From assembly GCF_003576645.1 (NCBI RefSeq), contig NC_044917.1, forward strand, positions 10,838,958 to 10,902,957: a DNA stretch of 64,000 nt. Reading direction: 5' to 3'. The stretch is from Ipomoea triloba. Its lineage: Eukaryota > Streptophyta > Magnoliopsida > Solanales > Convolvulaceae. The notes beneath the pieces were generated by a model. That model saw only the letters and a list, made by a program, of their open reading frames with translations, made no database searches and was not told where the DNA came from. Shown here piece after piece: positions 12,353-23,046 of the stretch. How positions within the stretch are numbered: position 1 is the stretch's first letter; each line of letters opens with the position of its first letter. Made by a program: the position numbers and the translations under genes.

Positions 12353-12510
12353 TGTCTCGCTCTCTTCTATTTTTCCTCCTCCTCCTTTTCCTAGTCATCT
12401 CCGCCTCCGTCCATGGTGGCAATGGCGATGACAGTTCCAATTCTGACGTCGAATACTCACCCCCTGAAAAGCCTAACCTGAGACCTCGGTCCTTGATTCT
12501 GGTCAATATA
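12353..12510 (+). pseudogene. ZIP transporter exon 1 fragment
   Basis: This matches the first 50 codons of the ZIP gene at 15611: LLLFLVISASVHGGNGDDSS against LLLFLVVSASAHGGHYDDNS, then YSPPEKPNLRPRSLILVNI. The start codon has become TTG and homology stops at 12510, next to an LTR fragment. All later helices are missing, so it is a broken local duplicate. Confidence 0.85.
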
Positions 12511-12568
12511 TCCTTGATTCCATTATTCAATCCTACAATGAGTCTTCACAGAGATTGTATACTTGCAT

Positions 12569-12870
12569 TTGTTAGTTGGAAAAATATAGTATAAAAATGA
12601 CATTTTAAGTGGTTATTTTGTGATACAAATATACGTGGGATTCACCTCCAATTTGGTTTGGGTTAAATTGAATTTGAGATTTTCGTAGTTAGACGAAGAG
12701 ATTGATATATTGTAGGCTCAAAACAGATAATGGGTGAATGATAAATTAATTATCAAAATAGACCCTTGGAAAATGTGATAAAGCTTTAAATAACTTTTGT
12801 CCCACATTGGTTAGGGAAGTTCGCACCACTATTTATACTCCCGCCTTTCTAATAAACATCTCTAGCCCGT
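12569..12870 (+). mobile_element. Copia LTR fragment (same family as 48354 element)
   Basis: It matches the first 300 bp of the LTR at 48354: GACATTTTAAGTGG, TATACGTGGGATTCACCTCC, AGACGAAGAGATTGATATAT and TTGTCCCACATTGG. The rest of the LTR is absent. It directly follows the ZIP ghost. Confidence 0.75.
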
Positions 12871-13171
12871 AGAATTTGCAGCAACAGTGCAGGGTGGCAA
12901 CAAGTCAACAACAATTAGATCATATTAGAGCATCCTTACTAGTTGAAGATATTTGGTGGTTTTTTTGGTGTCCATTAGGAAAGAGAGTAGGAGGAGGGAA
13001 GAAGCAAAAAAAAAAATGAAAAAAGAAAGAAAAAGCTGACAGCATCAGAAAAAGCAAAAAAAATAAAAAATTTACCGTTGCATATTTACGCGCCGCTGCA
13101 CGCGCCAGATCTGTAAATATGCATTCATTTGCAAAAGTGATAAACTTGAAAAAAAAAACCATCTCACATTA

Positions 13172-13265
13172 GTATGAACCCATCCCAAATTATTGGCAAA
13201 AACTTGTGTAAGACCGTCTCACCATCCCAAATTATTGGCAAAAACTTGTGTAAGACCGTCTCACC
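13172..13265 (+). repeat. Tandem duplication of about 43 bp
   Basis: The sequence from CATCCCAAATTATTGGC to GACCGTCTCAC is present twice in a row. The duplication includes the outer end of the foldback element that follows. Confidence 0.85.
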
Positions 13266-13690
13266 ATGAGACGGGTCGGGTCGGGTCAAGATGCAAATGT
13301 AACACTTATGTGCACAAATGTCATACTTATATGCTCAAATGTAATACTAATCAGGAATAAAATTTTTGTTACTTATTAGGGTAAATGTAATACTTTTAAG
13401 GGAAAATACAATACTTTTACATTTCGATTTAAAAGAATTACATTTTTCCTATAAATATGACATTTACATGGTGTTATATTTGCCCTTATTACAATACTTG
13501 TCAACATTACTTATTATGAAAAATGTATTACTTTTTCTCTTATAAGTAACAAAAATTGTATTTTTGATTAGTGTTAAATTTGAGCATATAAGTGTGAGAT
13601 TTGCACATATAAATATGACATTTACATGGTACTTTGACTCGACCCGACCCGTCTCACGAATAAGGATCCGTGAGACGGTCTCACACAAGT
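13244..13690. mobile_element. Foldback MITE
   Basis: Inverted ends: ACTTGTGTAAGACCGTCTCA at the left and TGAGACGGTCTCACACAAGT at the right, with an inner pair GACGGGTCGGGTCGGGTCA / TGACTCGACCCGACCCGTC. The interior is also roughly palindromic. No coding capacity, and no clear target-site duplication. Confidence 0.75.
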
Positions 13691-13828
13691 GTGACCCAAA
13701 TCATTTCATCTGGAAAAACTATACAATATCCACACTCCACAGATGTGGATGCCTTTAAGGGAACAGCAATTAGGAAACCTAGTCCAACATACAATTACCG
13801 AATCTTTGACGTACTTTCATTATTATAA

Positions 13829-14036
13829 TATGCTGCTCTCTCATACCACCTACCTCCTCACCATTCTTTTAGAAATTAAAAATTATACTAAAAAATTCAG
13901 TTTGATTAATTCGGAGATAAGAATTTCGATTTGTGCCAAGATATGTGTTATTCGGCTTCCTCCTCAACTTGATAAAATTTGCCCACGCGTAAACTAAAGT
14001 GCTATCTTCTCTTTCTCGCCCTCTACCCTTACCCTT
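13829..14036 (+). pseudogene. ZIP 5' region fragment
   Basis: TGCTGCTCTCTCATACCACC and CTCACCATTCTTTTAGAAAT (13829-13874) copy the ZIP 5' UTR at 15543-15592. A piece resembling the ZIP start (TCTCGCCCTCTACCC) lies at 14017. The fragment then meets an LTR copy, as ghost 1 does. Confidence 0.55.
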
Positions 14037-14091
14037 TAATTTCCATTATTCAATCCTACAATATATCTCCGTAGAGATTGTATACGTGTAT

Positions 14092-14345
14092 TTGTTGAAA
14101 AAATAACATTTTAAATTGTTATTTTGTGGTACAAATATACGTGAGATTCACTTTCGATTATGAACGGATCAAAGTGTATTTGATTCTTTGTAGTTAAATG
14201 AAGAGACTTATATATTGTACGCTCAAAACGGATAATTAGCGAATAAAAAAAATTGGTATTGAAGTAAATCTGTTTGAATTGAAAAAAAATGTGAAAAAAT
14301 TTTAAAGTAATTTTGTTCCAGATTGATTAGAGAACTTGAGATTGT
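14092..14345 (+). mobile_element. Copia LTR fragment
   Basis: A second diverged piece of the 48354 LTR family (AACATTTTAAATTG, TATACGTGAGATTCAC, ATATATTGTACGCTCAAAAC). It shares with the 12569 fragment a leader CCATTATTCAATCCTACAAT not found in the full element. Confidence 0.65.
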
Positions 14346-14734
14346 ACCAATCAAGTTATGTGTCCCAGTATTTAGGTTACAAACGGAGGGTCCCAGTACT
14401 GCATTGGAATTTTTTTATTTTTTTTTTTTGAAATAGGATTGGAAATTTTTATTTTCAAAAGAATTTCCAATCCAGTACTGGGTCCCGTTATTTAATTAGG
14501 TGACAAACGTAGGGTCCCAGTATTTACAAAGGCAAACGCGGCTCACTCTTGTCTCTTGCTAAAAAAAAAAACGCTTGCCATCAGCCTTTTGGACTTGTTT
14601 GGCCCACAATAGGTGACGAGACACCCTCTAAAACTCTACTGTTCATGTTAAGTTTTCGCACTTAAATTCTACGTAGTATTTTGAAAACAAAACCCTTATT
14701 TTTATTTCTCCCTTATTTATTATTTCTATATATT

Positions 14735-14835
14735 TGCCAAAGACCTTGTGATTTAGTGGCACTGGGTTTACACTCCCACGTGAATGATAGGAGTGAGTTC
14801 GAGCCTCAGTGGAGGCAGCTCTCACTTTATCTTTG
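14735..14835 (+). mobile_element. tRNA-like SINE, family D (copy 1)
   Basis: It contains AAGACCTTGTGATTTAGTGG and a B-box-like GAGTTCGAGCCTCAGTGG. A second copy is at 25412. Confidence 0.5.
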
Positions 14836-15610
14836 ACGTACAATTAAAAATATATTCTAAGAAACTTTGTTTATAAATATTAAATAATCCGTGCTGCTTT
14901 CTCACCTGGCCTCTCACCATTCTTTTTAGCTGATCTAGTAATCCAAACATAGCCTTAGTATGCTAAACGATTATCTTCACTTAATTAGTATGGCATGCAT
15001 TCGATATGATTTGATCGAACATCATATATCACGTCCCGGCCCTTTCGTAGTATATATAATCCACGCAATTGAACAATCAATCAACCTTTAACTTACATGC
15101 AATTCATGGATTCATTCACGATATGGAATACACCATTTGACTTACAAATCAGTACGTGCTTAGAAACTTCCAATTTGGTTATAAATAATTGCCTCCTCGC
15201 CATTCATATTAGCATAAAGCCTCTCTAATATAGCCCGTAGAATTTGTACCAACACTATTTATATAGAGATGTCGTGCAGAAAAGGTTTGCCACCAATTCT
15301 TGTATTTGAGCCTTTAATTTCCCCAAAAGTAGTCCAAGGTCCAAGGTGGCAAATAAATGTGGCAACTTTTGTTTTTGAGCCTTTCCCCAAAAGTCCAATG
15401 TTACATTGTAACAAATAGATTATACTAAGACTTTTCCCCAAAAGTCCAAGGTTGTAACAAATAGATCATATTAAGACTATGAGACATGACATACTTTGGT
15501 TATTATATATATATATATATATATATGTACTCGTAGTGCATATGCTGCTCTCTCATATCACCTGCCTATCTACTCACCATTCTTTTAGAAATAGTAATAT
15601 CCAAGTTGAA

Positions 15611-16672
15611 ATGTCTCGCCCTCTTCTCTTCCCACCCCTCCTCCTTTTCCTTGTCGTCTCCGCCTCCGCCCATGGCGGCCATTATGATGACAATTCCAAT
15701 TCCGACATCAAATACTCACCCCTTGAAAAGCCTAACCTGATGAGACCTTGGTCCTTCATTCTGGTCAATATATTGTGCCAGATTCTCGTGTTTGTCGGGG
15801 GAATACTCCCCTACTTTCTCAGGTTGAACGAGGGGTTCTTGGTGCGCGGGACCAAGTTCGCCACCACTGTGTTTCTGGTTACTGATAGAACTGTTCTGGT
15901 GCATATTTTGACCCATGCTAAAAAAAACCCGTTATTCTCGTTCATGGTCACGAGTTGTGGCTACCTGGTCGTTATGTTTGCTGGTGGTGTGATTTCTTAT
16001 ATTTATGGGAAGCAAACAAATACAAATGGGGGCTCGAATACACCCACCGTCGATCTTCAGCTCCAAGGTTTAATATTCTTTGATCTTTTTATTTTCCCAT
16101 GCATTATGTATGAATTTACTGATCCAGGCCATATGTTGCAACATATATATATATATGCAGGAAACGTCGCCGAGGGTGGAAATTTAAATGGACAATACCA
16201 TGAATATTTCTTGGCACTCGAGGACAGCCTGCCTCTGATTTTCGCGCTGTGCTTCCATTCAGTCTTTGAGGGGATTGCCACTGGAGTTGCAGGAGACACC
16301 AAAGCCGCCGGTGATGTTTGGACAATCTGCTTCCAGAAAATATTTGCCGCTGTTGCAATGGGAATAGCACTGCTGAGAATGATCCCGGATCGCCCGCTCT
16401 CCTCCTATATAGCTTATGCACTAACATTTGCCATTTCCAGTCCAACCGGCGTTTCCATTGGGATTCTGATCCACGCCACAACTCAAGCCTCTGTTGCGGA
16501 TTGGATTTACTCTATCTCAATACACCTTGCGTATGGAGCTTTCCTATTCATTTCCATTAACCGTCTGCTCTCCAAGGGTTACGGACCTCAGCCGCCGGTC
16601 GCCGTCGATAAGCCTTATCACAACTTCCTGGCCCTTCTTCTTGCCATCGGAATCATGACAGTTAACATCTGA
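15611..16672 (+). CDS. ZIP2: ZIP family metal transporter, ZIP2-like
   Basis: A ZIP (ZRT/IRT-like) divalent-metal transporter. The start MSRPLLFPPLL gives a signal-like first helix (1-20) then an AHGGHYDDN His/Asp stretch, as in AtZIP2. I propose two exons, 15611-16067 and 16161-16672 (322 residues): the 93-bp in-frame segment between them begins GT, ends ATATATGCAG and sits in the variable loop before helix 4, so it reads as an intron; if retained the protein has 353 residues. Helix 4 keeps HSVFEG (H185). The matching helix 5 site, normally HK, is Gln-Lys (CFQKIFAAVAMG, Q211), which removes a family metal ligand. Helix 2 has about three extra residues (FLVTDRTVLVHIL). It stands alone between the CSLE genes with broken copies upstream. 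Function may be altered or lost. Confidence 0.82.
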   Translation: MSRPLLFPPLLLFLVVSASAHGGHYDDNSNSDIKYSPLEKPNLMRPWSFILVNILCQILVFVGGILPYFLRLNEGFLVRGTKFATTVFLVTDRTVLVHILTHAKKNPLFSFMVTSCGYLVVMFAGGVISYIYGKQTNTNGGSNTPTVDLQLQGLIFFDLFIFPCIMYEFTDPGHMLQHIYIYAGNVAEGGNLNGQYHEYFLALEDSLPLIFALCFHSVFEGIATGVAGDTKAAGDVWTICFQKIFAAVAMGIALLRMIPDRPLSSYIAYALTFAISSPTGVSIGILIHATTQASVADWIYSISIHLAYGAFLFISINRLLSKGYGPQPPVAVDKPYHNFLALLLAIGIMTVNI

Positions 16673-17131
16673 TATTTTTTAAAACAAATATCAAAAGTAA
16701 ACATTCATTCGTCTATAATCTAGTTGTCAGCTGTACTCTCTACTCTAGGGTCATATTCCAACATTTTCCACTAATCTGGGGCGCACCCTCTTCCATGTCA
16801 AGTGTGTTAGGAACGTATTGTACTGTGTTACTATATATAACTCTATAAGGCTTCAAATAGTTCTATAAGGGTTCACTGTGCTTAACACCTTATTTTGTGT
16901 ATTTCTATAATTATTCAAGTCTCTAGTGGTCATCAATGGAACATGTGGGCGTGGATGGTAAAAAACATACACTACGCGCAATGCCATTAATTATAATAAT
17001 AATAATATCCTATACATTCTTAACGTTGCATTATTAGCTGAGCTAAACCAACCAGTAAAACGTACACTGTAGCCGAACTTGAGCTGAGTTAGCTAACTAA
17101 GTTGACTAAACTAATTAAGCTATCAATACTA

Positions 17132-17659
17132 GTGTTGCAAAAATCTCGCCTAGATGCCGATTAATCCTCGCCTAGGCGTTAGGCGCCAGTCGACCGCCTA
17201 GCGTATCACCTTAAATGGTGGTCTAGGCGCCTGACCGGCTAGACGACCGCCTAAGCTCCGCCAAGGCCGCCTAACCACTGCCTAATCCGCTTAGGCGTTG
17301 ACCGCCTAGTCTTCCTAGGTGTCAACTAGACCTCCTAGACACCGACTAGACCGCCTAGTCGGCCAATTAACTATTATTTTTTTAAATGGGTTATTTCACT
17401 CAAAACAACATTATTTTGAGCAAAATAACCCTAAATTGTACAAACTCTAAATATTTTTTTAGGGTAATATTTAATATTTTAGTATTAACTATTAAAATAT
17501 TATATAATTTATAATTATTAGTCTTTAAAAATTAAAAATACTTAAAGAAAATTTTTAAAAATAAAATAAAAAAAATACACTGGCGCCTAGGCGCCGATTA
17601 ATCCCCACCTAAGTATTTTAGGCGCTTCCTGAACGCCTAGCGATTTTTTCAACCATGAT
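17132..17659. mobile_element. hAT-like MITE with CCTAGGCG palindromes
   Basis: Ends GTGTTGCAAAAATC... and ...GATTTTTTCAACCATGAT are inverted repeats. Flanks CAATACTA (17124-17131) and TAATACTA (17660-17667) form an 8-bp near-perfect duplication, as in hAT insertions. The body is packed with CGCCTAGGCG-type palindromes. Confidence 0.7.
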
Positions 17660-17968
17660 TAATACTATATGCGAGTTTCAGTTGAGCTGAGCTGAGCGAG
17701 CTAGATAGCTTTTAAGCTTACTGAACTAATTAATTAAGCGGTTGGGCAAGCTTTTATTCCTACTATAGCGTCTTTACATTTACCAACTCCCATCCTTCCT
17801 TTGCCACTGTTTTCCAATGCGTGATTGAGTTTTCTCAATTCGGACCTTATTCTTGTCACCTTGATTTAATGGGTGATTGATGACTTTTCTAGTCATATTT
17901 TTTACATTTAATAATTTTATCTAAGAAATAAATATTACACTAAATTTTGGATGGGTTCATATTATTCT

Positions 17969-18366
17969 GAGTTTATTACTGAAATGGTCCCTCGACTATT
18001 GCGAAATTACTAATTTGGTCCTCGACAATTTTTCATGCCCAATTAAGTTCCTCGACTTTGAAAATTTTAACCAATTTGGTCCTCCGTTTATTTTGCCGTT
18101 AAACGTCCGTTAAATCGGGACCAAATTGGTAACTTTTCTATAGTCAAGGGACCATTTCAGTGAAAAATTAATTACCAATTTGGTCTCTTGACTATAGCAA
18201 AATTACCAATTTGGTCCCTATTTAACGGACGTTTAACGGCAAAATAAACGGAGGACCAAATTGGTTAAAATTTTTAAAGTCGGGGGACTTAATTGGGCAC
18301 AAAAAATTGTCGAGGACTAAATTGGTAATTTCACAATAGTTGATGGACCATTTTGGTAATAAACTC
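17969..18366. mobile_element. Mutator-type foldback element with 9-bp duplication
   Basis: A 398-bp near-complete palindrome. Left GAGTTTATTACTGAAATGG mirrors right CCATTTTGGTAATAAACTC, and the arms meet near CCGTTAAAT/ATTTAACGG. The perfect duplication TATTATTCT flanks it (17960-17968, 18367-18375). Nine-bp duplications and long inverted ends are the mark of Mutator-like elements. No coding capacity. Confidence 0.85.
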
Positions 18367-19831
18367 TATTATTCTTATACAACTTAAGGTGCGTTTGGTT
18401 CATGGGTTTACACACTTAGAAATGTTGGAATGAGAATCAAAATCATAGTTATTGTTTGGTTAACAACTTTATAAAACACAACTATGAGATTTGATAGATT
18501 ACCCCTCCAATTAAAAATCGCATTCCTTAATTAAAAATGAGTATCATTCCATCTTGTTATTGGTAATCAAATTTTTAAATTTGCATGAGTACCATTAGAT
18601 TTTTGTAACAGAACTCTTCTGCCACCAACTTCGTCGCCATACTGATAACGAATATTTCATTGCTAAATTCACATTTTGTCGCAATTATAGTAAATCATTA
18701 TTACTTTTTAATATTTTGGTAATTATTACTATTTTGTTAAAATTCTAATGTTAGTATTTAAAATGTTAATATGCAATTATATTTATAAACAAAAGCACGG
18801 TTAAAACTAAAATACAATATAATTTGTAATATAAAAGTAATACTACTTTATAATTCAAAAAATTGAATGTTGTACTTAATACCAAATTTATGTATGAACA
18901 ATAATATAATAATTCATTAAAAAAATCAATATCAAATTTAATCCGGTTGCGATGAGGGTGATGATGAAGCACGAGCTCTCTCACTAAGAGCTTTAATTTT
19001 AATCTTTGGTGCATAAGAAATTAAAAATAGAAGTCTTCAAATTCTCAATCTCATCTTGCATCTTTGCAGAATTAACCAAGTCCATAAACTTTTCTTTTCT
19101 TACTTACCATTTTAAATATCAAATATGATAGAATGATGTGCATCATCTTTCTGCAAGCAAAATAATAGCTTTAGATCACAAAGGAAGCAAAGAGCTGAGT
19201 AAAAAACAAATGAAAGAACATGAAGAAGATTTTTGAGACATGCATGCGTGTCACTGATAAATAAACCTAATTAAGGTACAATTGATAAAAAGGCAAAAAA
19301 CACAAGCCTTGCCTGTTCATTAAGAAAGTGTGCTCAATTAAAAATCCCTCTGCACAACCTGCAAGGAAAGAAAAAGATAAACAAGGGAAAACTATGAATC
19401 AGAAGCATTTCCAATGAATTTGTGTGGGCCGGGATTTACACGCATGCAAGTAATGGCCCTTTGAATTCGACTAGCTGAAATTAGTGAAGGATTTTGAGAT
19501 GACGTCTGTGGGACGCTAAAATGGTTGCGGAGCAAATGGGACCCAAGCTTAGGGCTGTTACGTTAATTGTCATCCGCCGACTTGTTTGATTATCATTTCA
19601 ATGAGTTTTTTTCACTTTTGATCTTATGACTTTAGTGTTTTCGTCAATTTAGGTACACAACTTTCATTCCTGACATAATAGTACTTGACTTTGATTTGTT
19701 TTCTACTTTTAGTCCTTGACTTTGATTTATGCTTCAGTAGGTTGTTGTAAGTTGTAACAGAGTCCGTAATACTTAAAAAAAAAAAGTGTTATTTTATTAC
19801 ATTTTATTATATTACATACAATTTACTGGCA

Positions 19832-20352
19832 TTAACGGAAAAGCTGTCGATACATATGAAAATCAATTACCAATCCTTGTATACCTGTCGCGAGAGAGGA
19901 AGCCCAGAAAACCGCATAACCTCAAGGCTTCATCACATCTCCTTATTATTGATGTGATGCATATGGAAATCAATTACCAACCCTTCCCTTTCCTTGCTTC
20001 ATCACATCTCCTCATTTCTAAAGGTATACACATAATTACAACCCCTTTTATTTTATTCTAAAATATTTTCCTACTAGGACAATCCATCCAAATTCAGGCT
20101 GTTGACTTAGTAATCACAATATTACAAGTTCTACTCCAAGTTGAGAGTGGCCTATTGGCCTTTTTAATTAGTTTGAGTTGGACAACTATGGACAACTTAA
20201 CCTGGAACAACCCCAATCAAATTGATTAGGTTGTTTACTTGTAAGACTATTTCCTTGAATTTCAACTGTGTCTAACTGTAGTAGTATTCGAAAGCTTGAA
20301 TAAACACCATTGCTTTCTAGCTAATTGTTTCCCAAGTCTCTGTACATACAAG
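19832..20352 (+). pseudogene. Rearranged CSLE gene 1 fragment
   Basis: Scrambled pieces of CSLE gene 1: 19832-19932 matches exon 4 (KAVDTYENQLPILVYLSRER), 19961-19987 repeats part of it, 19984-20022 matches the end of exon 7, 20023-20235 matches intron 7 with its SINE, and 20238-20350 matches the 3' UTR (TTCCTTGAATTTCAACTGTG). The intron is retained, so it arose by DNA duplication and deletion, not by reverse transcription. No function expected. Confidence 0.88.
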
Positions 20353-21589
20353 AAGGTTGGCTGGGATTCGAATTAGTGACTCAGTGGTTACAAGTTTGTA
20401 TTCTTAGCCAACTTAAAGGCAAACTTAACTGATTACCTTCATCTCTCCTAATATTGTTTATACTAAGAATCAGGTGATAACTGGTTAAAATAAATAAATA
20501 AATAAAAGTTCAGGTGATAACTTTAAAAAAAATTAAAAAAAAAAAGTAAATTGCACAAGTTTTTAATTCATTAACTTAATTGTACAAACACACTACTTTA
20601 AACTTAGTATCATTTTTTAAATTTATTCTTTTTTAATCCTTAATAATCAATAACCACAGGTTGCTTTATACATGCAGTGGGATTGCCTGGTTTTCTACTT
20701 CATGGACTTTTTAGACATTGATAGAACTTATTGTGAATTGAGATGGTTTCTCATGTGAATCATTATATTGTTTTTATTCAAAGTACAATTGATTACGACA
20801 TACAGTATGAACAATAAAGTAAAGAGAGCCCATTTGTGGCCAATTGAGTAAATTAAATTAAAGCATGATTTTTATACTTGAATGTCACAAATTTTATTCT
20901 TTTCAACGCCCTTTTGGTTGAACTCATCGTACAATGTCTTCTTAATACGATTTATTTCTCTTATTTGGTTTGTGGGCTATTGTACATGAGCGGGATTTAC
21001 CCAGATAAGAGAAATAGAGATCTAGAGAAAAGAGTCATATTATTATTTATCATTCATTTCAATATACGAATGTGGTGTTTGGTTGAAGACTTTTGCACCC
21101 TATTATGAGTTTTGATACACATTACCATGTTTATTTGCCTATTTTTGTTATCTTACTATTGGAATCAAATCATTTAATAATTACAAAACACATTACTTTT
21201 TTACTCATCAACTTTTGAACGTGGATTAAAAAATAAAGGAGAAAAAAATGAAAAATAAAAATAAAAATACCATTGTCCATGCATTAAATATGAAATTTTG
21301 ATATATATACACATATATGTATGTGTATATATCTGTATTATATACTATGATTTTATCGGGACCGAGTCCACCATAAATCGGGTACGACAATATTGAGCGG
21401 AATAGAAAAGCAATAATATTATTAATTGGAGCGTGAGACTCAACAGAATACGTACAAAGGCCAAAGGTAACGGCCCAAAGAATGGCGGCCCAAACAATAA
21501 ATAAACAAAGAATAGGAGGACTGATGAATAAATACAATAAATAAGGAAATGATGGACTAATAAATAAATAGGAAAGAATAACCCAACTA

Positions 21590-21720
21590 AGTTACCACCA
21601 GGACATAGGAAAGAATAACCAAACTAAGTTACCACCAAGACTTGAACCCATGTACATCAGCAGGGGGAGAAGACCTAACTACTAAACTATGAAGTGGATC
21701 ACGTTATGAAAGCTGCCCTA
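21590..21720 (-). mobile_element. tRNA-like SINE, family F
   Basis: Read on the minus strand it has an A-box-like TTTAGTAGTTAGG and a B-box-like GGGTTCAAGTCTTGG. It abuts a C-run at 21733-21743. Confidence 0.45.
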
Positions 21721-21759
21721 TTACTAACCAGACCCCCCCCCCCTCCCCCTTTATACTGA

Positions 21760-22382
21760 TGTTGGGTCTTCCTGCACCCTCCGCGTGTACGACATCAAGA
21801 TGGCGCCAACTCCCACTAGACACGCGTCTCACATCTTCCCGTCCTAACGGCCTCAACCATCCATTAGGCGTCACTTATCCAAGAACCTTCGTCAACCCCC
21901 CAAGGAACACAGTGGAACAGACACGACCCGCGCCATACCCGAGGGGTATGGCGCCCATGCACAGGCACACACGCGGGCGCCCCTGTGGCGTCGTTGGCCA
22001 CGCCGTCGGGGCACTGGATAGCACAACTGGTCTATCAGGGGCGCCTTGGCCTGGGGGCGGTGGTCGCGCCCCCCGCGGCGTGGCGGACGCGGCTGGCGCC
22101 CCGAGTAGCGGTGCGACCAGTCACCACCCGAGGCTACTAGCCACCCCGACTGGGTGTCGGGGGGCGCAACCGATACACCTAGGGCGCTTCGGCCCCGGGC
22201 GGTGGCCGCACCTGCTAGTGCCCCCCGTGGCGAGATGGTTGCGGGTGGCGCCCCACCTTGCTCTCTCGGACCTCCTTTGCACGGGTCTGCTTCCTGGCTT
22301 GTACCACTCTTCTATTGGGCTTGTCTTGCACCACATCGACCCTCTATCTTGTACTCCTTATTCCTTCGGCTTGACCCCAACA
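21760..22382. mobile_element. GC-rich probable solo LTR
   Basis: The block is far richer in G+C than its AT-rich surroundings. It starts TGTTGGGTC and ends GACCCCAACA, a TG...CA inverted terminal pair typical of LTRs. Repeated GGGCGCC/GGCGCCC motifs give long open frames on both strands with no domain I recognise. No matching 5-bp duplication is seen, so the call is tentative. Confidence 0.5.
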
Positions 22383-22419
22383 AAAAATTATGCCTATATC
22401 CCATAACCCCATCATATAC

Positions 22420-22570
22420 TTATTTGTGGGGAGGAATTTCGGGAGAACCCGGGTTCAATTCCCACAAGTGACGTTTCCCCCTGGGCCAGATCCCGTGCCT
22501 CCCGGAGCGAACGTGGGTGGACCCCGGACCGTTAAACGGACGAAGAGAAAGACCCTGTAAATTTACCCAA
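22420..22570 (+). mobile_element. tRNA-derived SINE, family E (copy 1)
   Basis: It has a B-box GGGTTCAATTCCCAC followed by CCCCCTGGGCCAG and CGGACCGTTAAACGGACG, and ends in an A-run. Other copies are at 25020 (+) and 47640 (-). Confidence 0.65.
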
Positions 22571-23046
22571 AAAAAATCATATACTTATTTATTTTTTTAT
22601 TTTAATTAATTAATTATTTATTTTATTCCAATTCCCATTTACTACCCAACAAAGTGATTTCTTCTACTTAAATTCATCACAATTACCAAGTGTTTGATTT
22701 TCATTATCATTTCAATGTTTGAACCAAACACATCCGAAATATAAAAGAGTTTTAATAAACCAAGAAGTCTCTAAATGATAAATAATAATAATAATAATAA
22801 TCTAAAAACATAATAAGTATGAATCCAAGTTATGCCCTCAGTTTATGTCCGTGTTTTTAGTGTTGATCTGTTTGTACATTTTGTTTTTAATGTTGTACAT
22901 AATTTTTTTTGTAGACAAAAATACCCAGGAATATTCTGTTACTGTTAAGTATAATCTGTTTCCATCTTTTCCTAATCTGTCATTAAGTGCTATGTAATCA
23001 CGTTTCCTAATATGTTTCCATTAAATACTATGTTAATTGCTTCTCC

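Larger units (their letters stand above)
10979..15610. other. Intergenic region rich in repeats and ZIP remnants
   Basis: No intact gene. It holds the CSLE 3' UTR, a TTA microsatellite (11132-11166), a (TA)n run (12057-12134) and a CCCGCGG-rich repeat near 11900-12015. It also holds two ZIP ghosts, two LTR fragments, a foldback element and a SINE, listed separately. Short direct repeats built on TTCCCCAAAAGTCCAA lie at 15317-15460, just before the ZIP gene. Confidence 0.6.

Noticed and set aside
15479..15610. A longer N-terminus for the ZIP gene
   Set aside because: It includes a TA microsatellite and 5' UTR-like sequence; MSRPLLF at 15611 begins a proper first helix and matches AtZIP2 in style.
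21759..22406. A 215-codon open frame rich in Pro, Gly and Arg
   Set aside because: High GC content alone opens frames on both strands. The block has LTR-like ends and the protein is low in complexity with no known motif.
18388..22735. A 4.3-kb Harbinger-like element with GTGTTTGGTTCA-type ends
   Set aside because: The two ends look alike for only about 15 bp, no TTA or TAA duplication fits, and many unrelated repeats lie between.
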